Assembly (NCBI GenBank): GCA_034440615.1 | Contig: JAOTOM010005104.1 | Coordinates: forward strand, 310,001-374,000 | Direction: 5' to 3' | Length of the DNA: 64,000 nucleotides | Source: Ashinkailepas kermadecensis | Lineage: Eukaryota; Arthropoda; Thecostraca; Neolepadidae | In this document: one piece after another, positions 42,043-51,878 of the stretch | How positions within the stretch are numbered: the first letter of the stretch is position 1 | Layout: every line of letters starts with the position of its first letter | Program-made: the position numbers and the translations under genes | Notes under the pieces: model-generated | What the model saw: only the letters and a program-made list of their open reading frames with translations | Told to the model about the DNA's origin: nothing | The model's database searches: none

Positions 42043-43400
42043 GTTTGGCCGTCACAGCTGTCGCCCAGACGCCGGCCGGCGCCGCAGCGGCGCCACATTG
42101 ATCTCAATCACGGCCAAATCCATTTGGGGACCCTTCCAAGTTCATTTGAGACGGAAAGGGGCGACTCACCCATGTGGATGAGGGATTATCGCACAATGGA
42201 ACCGGAGGAAGCAATTCCTACTTGAGTAGGTAGGTGGAGACGTTAATGATCTCCTGTCTGGCCTCCAGACAGGCGACGGCAGACGAAGTCATTATGAACC
42301 CCGGACGGGGCATGCGGGGAACGTGGCGGGAGGAGGGGGACATACGAGTAGACGGACTAGTATACGAGTACTAGTACTAGTAGACGACTAGTATACGAGT
42401 AGACGGACCGCCACTCAATGACGTCTGCTGGCTCTGATGTTGAAAGGCATCCCACCTCAGACTCACTTACAGTCTGCACTCTGAGGCTTACTGTTAGACT
42501 TCCTGTTCAGACTATCAGTCTTTCCTCTCAGACTTGCTTCCAGTCTGAACTCTGAGGCCTACCGTTATATTTGCCGTTCAGACTATCAGTCTTTCCTCTC
42601 AGACTTGCTTTCAGTCGTTCCCCTCAGACTGTCAGTCCTGCATCTCAGACTAACTTTCAGTCTTACCGTTTATACTTTCGTCCCAGCATGAGCTAGCAGG
42701 CTACCGCTGGTCAAATTGTTAGTGTGCTCTTCCATCCGTCACGATATCAATGGTATTTAGTGTTTATACTGTTTGGGAATGTCTGCGTCACCTATCACAC
42801 CAGCGCACTTGTTCGCTTGTCGGTCTGACCTGAGAAGCTGTCTGTCCGATCTGTCCAGTCAGAATCGGTTTGCCCGGTATGTCCTGTCTCAGTCGGCCCC
42901 GTCATACTCAGTCTGTCCGGCCTGTCCTGTCATAGCCGGTCTGTCCAGTCTGCCCTGTCAGACTCAGTCTGTCCAGTGTCTGCCCTGTTAGACATTCGAT
43001 CTGATAATCCGTGGAGCTGGGGGTGGGGAGCGGTGCACTCAGCTTGTTTCAGGGGCGTCTTTTCCAGTCCCGAGGGATACCACGTGTACACTGAAAATTT
43101 TGTTGAGCGAAGGGCGGGTGATAAACACGATCTTCCAATAGGGCCGTCATTTCCACCTGGAGGGACGTCCCATCTCCTGAATATCACTTGAAAGTAAGGA
43201 CTTGACAAGAATGTTCGTGGCATCAAATAAAATGCGTACATATATTGTGCCTATCACCCCCGCCTCACCCTCCTCCCCCTAAAAAATAACAGGTGAACAC
43301 TACAGTCAGGCTAAGACTGGTTTTCGAATTAAGGCTAACACATAGTTCAAAAGACCAGTACAAATTGGACGCATTGGACAGAGCAAGAAAGTTGATTTTG
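42043..43400. other. Intergenic with degenerate CTCAGACT and CTGTCC repeats
   Basis: 42350-42412 has a GACTAGTATACGAGTA/CTAGTACTAGTAG palindromic cluster. 42455-42670 repeats (C/T)TCAGACT(A/T)(T/G)CAGTCT loosely, and 42828-42990 repeats CTGTCC(A/G)GTCTG. None is coding. No RNA gene was recognised. Confidence 0.5.
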
Positions 43401-43530
43401 TTTAATACAAGGAAGAATGGCTCTTAGATGCTCCTGGATTTTAGACATTGCGTGTAAAGAAAATATACGACCTTCAATATACCAGGAGGTGCTTAGTTGA
43501 CATCAAAAGTAACGATAAAGATTATACTTT

Positions 43531-43566
43531 ATTACTCAACGTTTCGGCCAGGGGTCATCGTCAGGA
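43531..43566 (-). ncRNA. Hammerhead-ribozyme-like core (left arm)
   Basis: On the minus strand: CTGACGA (43558-43564), GACC-CCT-GGCC with one mismatch in stem II, GAAAC (43541-43545), loop GTTGA and GTA (43533-43535). The core boxes are unchanged from the right arm while stem II and the loop have drifted. Confidence 0.45.
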
Positions 43567-44130
43567 GTGATGAAAAAAGCTCAAGCTTCAAAAAATTGAA
43601 AAAGCACGCGGGGAAAAAAGCGTGCAAAAAGACACATGGAATGCAGAAAAGCCTCCTCAGTGGTGCAGACACTCACAGAAACTCCAAACCAGAAACAAAC
43701 TATGTCAAGAAGGAATCCTCTGAGGAAGCCCGAGCCGATGGTCCATATACATATCGATGCATACACTCACGGACATATATAGACATATATCCAATATAAC
43801 GCGTAATACATACTATATATAATTTATGTTTATGTATATTTTATGTGATATACCAAGACGTCGTTTGCGTGTTTAGTTGCGGCCGTAGATTACGTATATG
43901 TAGAGAGACACGTGGAATGCAGAGAAGCCTCCTCAGTGGTGCAGACACTCACAGAAACTCCAAACAAGAAATAAATTATGTCAAGAAGGAATCCTCTGAG
44001 GAAGCCCGAGCCATGAGTTTCTGTGAGTGTCTGCACCACTGAGGAGGCTTTTCTGCATTCCACGTGTCTTTTTGCACGCTTTTTCCCGCGTGCCTTTTTC
44101 AATTTCTTAAGCTTTAGCTTTTTTCATCAC

Positions 44131-44166
44131 TCCTGACGATGGCCCCTGGCCGAAACGCTGAGTAAT
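44131..44166 (+). ncRNA. Hammerhead-ribozyme-like core (right arm)
   Basis: CTGACGA (44133-44139) is followed by a 4-bp stem GGCC-CCT-GGCC, then GAAAC (44152-44156), a 5-base loop and GTA (44162-44164). This reproduces the catalytic CUGANGA and GAAA boxes, stem II, a minimal stem III (A-U and C-G) and a GUH cleavage triplet. No convincing stem I partner for the preceding CATCACTC is found just downstream, so activity is uncertain. Confidence 0.5.
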
Positions 44167-44261
44167 AAAATATAACCTTTATCGTTACTTTTGATATCAA
44201 CTCAGCACCTCCTGGTATATTGAAGGTCGTATATTTTCTTTACACGTAAAGTTGATTTTGG

Positions 44262-44542
44262 TCATTTGGTGGAGTCAAGCAAAAGCCAATTCTGACAACT
44301 TTTTAAACTCCTTTGATTTGAGAAGCGGCTTACCAAGGAATTAACTTAGAACAGCATTGTCCTCTAAAATGTTACTAGTTCTTGCATGCATTATGATTGA
44401 AAACGAATTTTGCTTCAAATCAGGCTGTTATTGGGGGGGGGGGGAGGGGGGTCCGCTGGATGACATGCCCCACCTGGATGTGACAATTGCAGAGCTGCTG
44501 AGCATCACATCAAATCCCAGTCCAAAGACCTGCTTACATGTA
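44262..44542. other. Sequence between foldback element and Gypsy LTR
   Basis: Contains a 17-base G-rich run near 44433-44450. No gene is visible. Confidence 0.35.
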
Positions 44543-44546
44543 GCAG

Positions 44547-45210
44547 TGTAGCAATCAGCACTAGGTATTGTAGTAATCAGCACTAGGTATTGTAGCAATC
44601 ACGCTATTGTAGCAACGCTCCCCCGGCCCATGAACATGCATTTCGTCACCCCCCTCCACATGCGTCACGCGCCAGCGCGCCGCCGGCCGCCACCGATTAG
44701 ATGACGGCTCACATAAATAAACGCACACGCTCCGCTCGACCGATGGCAACTGCGCAGTCGCAGTTAGCCACGGTCACGCCGGCAGTGATTCACACACACG
44801 CGCGTTGCACGTGCACTTCCATCCATGGCAAAGGTCAGCGCATGCAGGCTTTTTCCACTGGTATATATACACGCAGGAATAAATACCCGGGGACAGGACC
44901 CTCGGGAGGGCAGACCATCACGGGACGCCGAGCTGCTAACATCGCTCCCTCTGAACATCTGACGGTAACTACCACTGCGTGACCTGTCGTGGCGTGGGGA
45001 CGGACAGAGAGCCGATCGAACTTGAGAACCGGGTTGGATAAGGCGTGGTTATATCTCGTGAACTGTGCGTGCAAATATCGACGTGGTCCTGGACTATCAC
45101 CGCTGCGTTTTACGGACTAACCATTCGATGAATGGTCACGGCAGAACATGCACGTCTACTTCTTCTTCGGCGACGCCAGTTGCACGGGCGGAGATACCCC
45201 GTCTGTCACA
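44547..45210 (+). repeat. Gypsy 5' LTR
   Basis: It starts TGTAGCAATCAGCAC and ends GTCTGTCACA. The last 357 bp (from 44854) are nearly identical to the 3' LTR. The first 307 bp have no counterpart downstream, which I read as a deletion in the 3' copy. A TATATATA box at 44863 and an AATAAA-like AGGAATAAATACC at 44877 fit an LTR promoter. The outer border rests on the TG start and the matching GCAG flanks. Confidence 0.65.
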
Positions 45211-45895
45211 GTGGTGCCGAGACCCGCAGGCAGTCCTCGCCCAGGCACAACAACCGCAACGAGGACTGCACATCGGCCTCTCCGTCCCCATCGAGCCAAG
45301 CGCCAAGGCAGGTCAGTGGGTGTCGGCCAACGACCTCGACTACATCACCCACGGCAGTTGCACGTGCTGGGACTTACTCATCCCAGTAGCCGAGCACCGC
45401 ACCCCATACTCTGAAGTCGAAGACGATCTGTGCAGTTACCACAGATCCTACTGGACCAACCTCCGACGAGACGGCCACTTCTGCCACTGTCACTCAAATA
45501 CAGCAAACAAGTACTGTTTCAAGTGCGGCTTCTGCCATCTTTGTGGTTGCGACTTGACCACCACATCCACCCTCCGCTTCCATCGTTGCACCTGCCCCCC
45601 CTGCCTCCATCGGTGCTGCGGCTTTAATTCGGCGACCCCAGACGAGTACCAACTCCTAATCCTTCTACACGACAAAGAAGTGATAGAAGATTGTTGTTTG
45701 AACGGACCCCCAAGTCTCATCCGACCGGAAGACGAGCTACTCCCACCCTACTCAGCCTCAGCACGACCAGACGCCGCTCCGTTCACAGCATCAACCATCC
45801 AGAACGACTTCGACATCTCCGACATCACCATCACCGAGTCCATCAGTGCCGACGGCGGCGCACAATTCGACACGAACGGACGTTCGAGCGTCTGA
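45065..45895 (+). CDS. Cys-rich leader ORF of the Gypsy element, function unknown
   Basis: This 276-codon frame starts within the LTR (downstream of the TATA box, so inside the transcript), reads through the primer site and ends 140 bp before gag. The first ~50 residues are LTR-encoded. Residues ~100-190 are exceptionally Cys/His-rich: FCHCHSNTANKYC, FKCGFCHLCGCDL and HRCTCPPCLHRCCGF, with about 19 Cys in 90 residues arranged as CxC and CxxC pairs, suggesting a zinc-binding domain. The C-terminus is acidic (FDISDITITESIS). It is uninterrupted although gag and pol are broken. It resembles no gag, protease or envelope I know. An internal ATG at 45128 is an alternative start. Confidence 0.55.
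   Translation: MRANIDVVLDYHRCVLRTNHSMNGHGRTCTSTSSSATPVARAEIPRLSQWCRDPQAVLAQAQQPQRGLHIGLSVPIEPSAKAGQWVSANDLDYITHGSCTCWDLLIPVAEHRTPYSEVEDDLCSYHRSYWTNLRRDGHFCHCHSNTANKYCFKCGFCHLCGCDLTTTSTLRFHRCTCPPCLHRCCGFNSATPDEYQLLILLHDKEVIEDCCLNGPPSLIRPEDELLPPYSASARPDAAPFTASTIQNDFDISDITITESISADGGAQFDTNGRSSV
45212..45226 (+). other. Primer binding site, tRNA-Phe type
   Basis: TGGTGCCGAGACCCG begins one base after the 5' LTR. It is complementary to the 3' end of metazoan tRNA-Phe (…CGGGTTTCGGCACCA) with one mismatch. Confidence 0.65.
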
Positions 45896-46034
45896 CGCTG
45901 TCGTCTGCACTCGTCCCCTTACCGGTTAGTACCACGTATAACGTAAAATACCCAGCTGTTCCCGACTGTTTTAAAAATTCGTTGTTGATTAATTGCTGAT
46001 TACTTTAACCTGTTAACGTACAAAACTGTTCAAC

Positions 46035-47126
46035 ATGGCTCACGAAACTGCTCCTGATGACCAACATTATTCAACGCTTGCAATGGATTCCAACGTGTGC
46101 TCTATGGGAGATGACATTGCGATGGCTCCTTTCCTAACCGATGTGCTAAGTCAAAGCAAGAGATTCGATGGCCAGAACTCTGATAGATTACGTACATGGA
46201 TCGACACTGTGGATGAGGTTTACAGATGTAGTGGTGGTAATGAAAAATGACGCTCTTAATTGCTGGGCGACTTTTGATCGGTGCCGCCAAACGTCAGTAC
46301 ATTCGAATTGTGGACAACGGGCCACGCCCCCAGTCATGGAACGTATTAAAAAGAGAGGACCGAAAGATTTGCCGGTATGCACGACCTCAGAACTGTGCAA
46401 GAACAACTTAAACGGGTCAAACAAACGAAAAATGATACCTTGGAACAGTACGGCGAGAGGATCAACCTTCTCGCTCACAAATTATACTCAAATACGGAAA
46501 TCGACTTGCCTCCCATTCAAGCTCAACTCTCTGGAAACTTCATTGATGGCCTGTACGATAGACGCATGCAGGTATCGCTAATACGCAAACATCCCGCTAC
46601 CCTTGAACAAGCCATAACCGCCGCCGAAAAAGAGCGCAATCTTCAGTACTTGGTAGACTTGCACACCAAAGACCATGAGCCAATGGATATTAGCGCCATT
46701 GCCACGCACGTTACCGACCACCTCTCCTGACAGATCTCCCAGCTGACAGATATTGTGTCAAATTTAGCCTCACGAGTAGACCAGGTAAGTCATGCCCCTC
46801 AGCAGCAATCACAACAGCCACAGGTGAGATCACAGCAGCAGACTCAGTACCAGAGACACCCCAAGGAACCAACCCCGGTATTTGTACCGCCTCGTGAGTA
46901 CCAGCCACGACCCCCCAGGCAGTATGTTCCGCCGCAGAATGACCGCTACCAGAACCCCCAGAGAACTCCCACGGCACCGAACTCCCACCGAAATACGTAT
47001 CGATGGACGGCAGAAGGCAGACCCATCTGCAACTATTGCAATTTCCTCGGACACATCCAGCGAATGTGTCGGAAAAGGGCTTATGAGATGTCTCATCCCC
47101 AGCCCCCGCAGCCGTCGGGAAACTAG
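46035..47126 (+). pseudogene. Gypsy gag, broken
   Basis: The start is MAHETAPDDQHYSTLAMD. The capsid region is recognisable across frames (PFLTDVLSQSKRFDG, GAAKRQYIRI and the block EQYGERINLLAHKLYSN). The nucleocapsid has a Gln/Pro-rich stretch and one CCHC knuckle, CNYCNFLGHIQRMC. Breaks are a frame change near 46250, another near 46370, and an in-frame TGA at 46728-46730. The knuckle is canonical CX2CX4HX4C. Confidence 0.75.
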
Positions 47127-47152
47127 AGAGGCCTCACACCGACTCACCAAAC

Positions 47153-47560
47153 GTGTCAGAACAACGAGCTTCCGTCTGCCAGGTAAGTGAAAATTGCCCC
47201 TTTGTCGACATTTGTATAGGTTCTCAACCATTTAGATCACTTCTTGATACTGGTGCTCAATTCTCTCTTGTTGACGAACATTTCCTAACCCTGTGCGATC
47301 CCAACCTAGTAAAACCGATCGAAGAAAAGAAAAACATATAACTCATCTCTGCCTCGGGTCATAAGTTGCCCATATCAAAATGTGTGAAAATACGCATTAC
47401 GCTGGGAAAAGTACGAATGTATCATGATTTCTTTGTGATACCCAATTTCGGTCATGACATGCTCCTCGGAGTAGATTTTCTAACAGCACGGAAAGCTCGG
47501 TTGGATTTTGAAAACCAGACGCTCACTATTGGAAAGACTGTGCACCCGCTCAAAACGAAA
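47153..47560 (+). pseudogene. Gypsy protease region
   Basis: PFRSLLDTGAQFSLVDEHF contains the aspartic-protease DTG triad, followed by a FGHDMLLGVDFL block that is the conserved ILG-type strand. An in-frame TAA at 47339-47341 separates the two. Confidence 0.75.
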
Positions 47561-49288
47561 CCAGAACTGAAGCAGACCGAAGTATTCCTGGTCAGACTGT
47601 CCGATGATATCCAAGTCTTCCCCCGCTCCGATATCCAAGTCAAATGTCATGTAGCAAAGCAGAAGACCCCAGGAGAAAACTTTGTAGTATCCCAGTTGGC
47701 CACCTCCCCTTGTTTTGAAGACGAACCTGGAGTGCTACTGCCCAATGCCGTGGTGAAAATGTCCAAAAATAAGCACATCCCATGGGCCATTGTCAACGAG
47801 ACAGGTCGTTTCTTGCATTTTAGAAAGGGTCAAGTGATAGGTGTTGCATCCAAAGTATTGGAAAGCGATTTCGAAGTGAAAGCCGATATTTCGTCGGTCT
47901 CCCAGCCAGCGGACATGCCATATTCACCTGAGGACAAAATGAGTGCATTTAATTTGGATCACATTCCCGAACCTCAAAGAAAGAAAATGAGCGAAACCCT
48001 CTCCAAAAACCTTGATGTTTTCGTGCAAAAAGACATAGAACTGACAATGACCGATGCCACGGAGATGAGAATCAACACTCAGGGCCATCAGCCAATTAGA
48101 CAAAAACCGTACCGTCTGCCTTTGGCACACCGCCAAATATTGGATGACCAAATTCAGGAAATGTTGGACGCTGGAATTATACGCAGAAGTAACTCCCCTT
48201 GGTTATCTCCAGTCATTGTAGTACCAAAAAAGGACAAAACGTATCGTGTGTGTTTGGATTTCAGGAAATTAAATGCTGTCACTATCGTGCCTGCGCCCAG
48301 CATTCCAGCTGCGGACGACATTCTATTGTCCCTAGGGAAATCGAAGTTCCGTAGCAGCTTAGACCTGAAAGCAGGATTCTGGCAAATACCCATTGCAGAA
48401 GAAGACCGAGAAAAGACCGCTTTTGGAACCGATGCAGGCATATTCGAGCACAATAGGATGTGTTTTGGTTTGTCTGGCAGCCCAGCTGTTTTCCAAAACC
48501 TGATGAACGCTGTTCTTGGTGATGTTCGACCGTTTACCCTGGCGTTCATTGACGATATCATTGTCTTCAGTAACACTTTTGAGGAACATGTGAAGCATTT
48601 AGAAATAGTGTTTGACCGATTACGAAAAGCGAATCTTAAGTTGAAAATTTCAAAATGTGACTTCTTACGTGAAAAACTGAATTACCCAGGACACGTCGTT
48701 TCCAATGAAGGAATATCAGTAAATCCAGAGAAAGTCCAAGTCGTACAGTCAATGCCAGCTCCGACTACGGTCCGTCAGGTCAGAAGCTTTCTAGGCATGG
48801 CTTCCTATTACCGAAAGTACGTTCCCGAATTCAGCAAAATTGCAAGACCCCTAACGGCCATGACAAAGAAAAATGCAAAATGTAAATGGACCCCCGAAGC
48901 GCAACAGGCTTTTGACACGTTGAAGAACAGTTTAGTCACAGCCCCAGTGTTAGCTTTTCCGGACATATCCAAGCCTTTCAAGTTGTATACTGATGCGTCA
49001 CAATACGCCCTAGGCGCTGTGCTTACACAAGAACAGGAAGGTCAGGACCGAGTCATACAGTATGTGTCGCACCAATTCTCAGATGCACAACAAAAATGGC
49101 CGACCATCGAGCGCGAGGCTTACGCGATTATTTACAGCTTAGGTAAACTCCGCCACATTGTAGTAGGAACACAGCTGACCGTGTACACAGATCACAAGCC
49201 GTTGAAACATCTATTCACAAGTGAAATGAAAAATCCGCGCATACAACGTTGGGCTATCATGTTAGGCGAATACGCATGCAAAATATAA
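47561..49288 (+). pseudogene. Gypsy reverse transcriptase and RNase H
   Basis: RT blocks in order are QKPYRLPLAHRQILDD, VVPKKDKTYRVCLDFRKLN, SLDLKAGFWQIPI, MCFGLSGSPAVFQ and the catalytic AFIDDIIVFS; a SFLGMASYYRKYVPEF connection follows. RNase H has LYTDASQYALGAVL, TIEREAYAIIYSL and VYTDHKPLKHLF. This 640-codon frame is intact until TAA at 49286-49288, which falls just before the conserved YISGPQNYTADVMSRL, where an intact element would read on. Confidence 0.85.
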
Positions 49289-50469
49289 TACATTTCGGGA
49301 CCCCAGAACTACACTGCCGATGTGATGTCACGCCTAGCGAACACGCCGATAGCCGGAGACCTCGCAGACAATGAACACTTAGATTGGAAAGGTCCCGATG
49401 AGGAAATTAACGTAGTTGACAATGCATACCAGTCGGAATCCGATTCCGAAGGTGAAGAGATGATGCCCGCCCAGACGAACAACACAAACCCCGCTTTGCC
49501 TAGCCTACCCGACCTCAAACAGGCACAATTAGCAGACGAAGAATTGGAGACCATTCGATTAGAACTGAACAAAGAAAACGCTCAATGTTTGGCAAGATAC
49601 TGTATAGAAGATGAATTACTATACCATTTAGAAAAAGGTACAAAAACGCGCCCGCAAACTCGAATGCAGCTGATGCTACCCCTTCCCTTCAGGAAACCAG
49701 TGTTGGAATGCATGCACGATGGCTTTTTCGGAGGACATTTGGGAATTGAGAAAACCATCGACAAAGTAGCAAATCATATTATTGGACAACCATGCTAAAA
49801 GACGTAAAGCAGTACGTACAGACTTGTGAAACATGTAACAGGAGAAAACTCAGGAAGGAAAGACGTCCCATGCAAGACATGCCGATGCCGCGATACCCAA
49901 TTGACATCATTGGTATCGACACTTGTGGCCCATTCCCTATTTCGGACAGCGGTAACCGTTACGTCTGCACGATTGTGGACCACTTCAGTGGATGGCCAGA
50001 AGCTTGGGCTATACCAGACAAAACAGCGGAAACCATTGCTAAATTAATCTTGAAGGAATTCCTGCCCAGACACGGTTGTCCCAATATGCTACTCAGTGAC
50101 CAGGGCACAGAATATTGCAACGCTATTATGGATTTAGTGTGCAAGGAATTGGGAGTAACGAAACTCCGTACATCAAGTTACCACGCACAAAGTAATGGTT
50201 TAACCGAGCGTTTTCATAAAACGTTGAACGAAATGATCTCCAAGCAAATTAGCGAAAATCAAAGTCAATGGGATCAAGTGCTGGACCCTTGCTTAGCCGC
50301 CTATCGAGTAAGCAAGAACGAAACCACAAACCATTCTCCTTTTGTTATCATGTACGGAAGAGATGCCCGAGTTCCGATCGATACTTCCTACAACCTCGTG
50401 TTCGTTACGCAGGAGAGGAATACGTTGCATAAACATTTGAATTTTTGCACAACGCCTTCCAGGACTTAG
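49289..50469 (+). pseudogene. Gypsy integrase, frameshifted
   Basis: After YISGPQNYTADVMSR there is an acidic linker, then the HHCC zinc domain (CMHDGFFGGHLGIEKT and, after a frameshift near 49790, CETCNRRK). The core has the DDE residues in GIDTCGPFP, LLSDQGTEYCN and LTERFHKTLNE. A second frame change lies near 50440. Confidence 0.8.
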
Positions 50470-51449
50470 TTCAAAATCGTCAGCAGTCCCGAGATCACAA
50501 CAAAGCATTAATTGACCGGAATGCTCACGCGTCTTCTTTCAAGCCAGGAGACCCCGTCTATTACCACGACCCCTCAGTCAAACCAGGGGAGTCGACAAAA
50601 TTTACATTGTTCTGGAAGCCCTATTTTAGAATCGTCTCCAAAATAGGCAACGAAAATTATGTGATCAAAAACATGATGAATGGAAAAACCAAGTTGGTAC
50701 ATTCAGAAAACCTGAGACCCCGCGACATTGATGACATATGGAACAGGACATATGAGTCAGTACGTCGACCTGTTCAGGTAAGTACGAGACGGGAGGAGGA
50801 GCCGCTTCGCCACCAGCCCCTACGCGCAGCTAAGCTCCCCCTTAGTGATCGCCTCTGGTATGACCAGCGTCAGTTACCATGCGAGGATGCACAGCCCATG
50901 GCTGCCGGAAACGGAGATGGTTACAGAACCACGGATGGTTACAGAACCACGGAACGGGGATATGGAGAAATCCCACCATTCCCTGCGGACCCTTCGCATG
51001 TTGATTTGCCTCTAGCTAATGACCCATCACTGTTAACGGACAGGGAAGGGAGTTCGAGACAAACACAACCGAACAGTGAGTATTTTAACACGCAACCGAC
51101 TCACCGTTACGATTTACGTTCACGGAAGATACTAACGGATTGTGCACACCGGAACGAAGGGTTACGGCTTGGTCAGTTTATGGACTTTCCAGCCAACGAA
51201 CGGAAACGGAAGATTGAAATGGAAAAGGAACCGGAGAAGGAAGAAGTGCAGAAACAGGAGAAACGACCTCGCCTACAGTCCGAATCCCGATGTTTATCCC
51301 CAAAGGTAAACATCGCGAATGTGCAAACATTCGCTGATAATGGTTGTTCCCAGAGTAGAACGCCATCGGATCTGTTGTTTGATCGTCGCATGTTGTTTAC
51401 GATTGTTGATGCCATCATAATCCACTGGTATATATACACGCAGGAATAA
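50445..51449 (+). pseudogene. Gypsy integrase C-terminal domain and tail
   Basis: The frame contains FKPGDPVYYHDPS and a KFTLFWKPYFRIVSKIGN block that corresponds to the GPY/F module of Gypsy integrases, then a long low-complexity tail with a duplicated DGYRTT and a very basic/acidic KRKIEMEKEPEKEE region. The frame runs into the 3' LTR remnant, where the natural end and polypurine tract have been deleted. Confidence 0.7.
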
Positions 51450-51777
51450 ATACCCGGGGACAGGACCCTCGGGAGGGCAGACCATCACGGGACGCCGAGC
51501 TGCTAACATCGCTCCCTTTGAACATCTGACGGTAACTACCACTGCGTGACCTGTCGTGGCGTGGGGACGGACAGAGAGCCGATCGAACTTGAGAACCGGG
51601 TTGGATAAGGCGTGGTTATATCTCGTGAACTGTGCGTGCAAATATCGACGTGGTCCTGGACTATCACCGCTGCGTTTTACGGACTAACCATTCGATGAAT
51701 GGTCGCGGCAGAACACGCACGCCTACTTCTTCTTCGGCGACGCCAGTTGCACGGGCGGAAATAACGCGTCTGTCACA
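51421..51777 (+). repeat. Gypsy 3' LTR, 5' part deleted
   Basis: It is nearly identical to 44854-45210 with few differences (for example CTTTGAACAT for CTCTGAACAT). The deletion junction is at TCCAC, a 5-base microhomology between internal sequence and LTR. Confidence 0.75.
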
Positions 51778-51781
51778 GCAG

Positions 51782-51878
51782 AATTCCGGCAGAATTCTGC
51801 CTCGGCAGATCCGACGTTCGCGACGTCGGCGGCAGAAGTTGCCGGCGACGGCAGAAATTTGCAGGCAGCGGCAGAAAG
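51782..51878. other. Gypsy target sequence: GCAG-rich region
   Basis: CAGAATTCCGGCAGAATTCTG and GACGTTCGCGACGTCGGCGG lie here, and related GCAGCAGACTCTG repeats resume at 53106-53145. The foldback element at 51879 was inserted within this sequence. Confidence 0.5.

Larger units (their letters stand above)
43401..44247. mobile_element. Foldback element with hammerhead-like cores (Penelope-like candidate)
   Basis: Two ~232-bp inverted arms (43451-43685 and 44015-44246) face each other. Between and within them a ~108-bp segment is also repeated directly (43632-43741 and 43908-44014). The element is flanked by a 13-bp direct repeat, AAAGTTGATTTTG, at 43388-43400 and 44248-44260. The left side has ~50 bp outside the inverted arm, so the structure is asymmetrical. 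There is no transposase or RT frame. Inverted repeated termini, variable-length target duplications and hammerhead motifs together are characteristic of Penelope-like elements, but no RT or GIY-YIG segment is present to prove it. Confidence 0.65.
44543..51781 (+). mobile_element. Ty3/Gypsy LTR retrotransposon, degenerate
   Basis: The element has a 4-bp GCAG duplication at both ends (44543-44546 and 51778-51781), LTRs starting TG and ending CA, a tRNA-type primer site, gag, and pol in the order protease, RT, RNase H, integrase, which defines Ty3/Gypsy. At least eight frame breaks are spread over gag and pol. No envelope-like frame is present. Confidence 0.85.
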
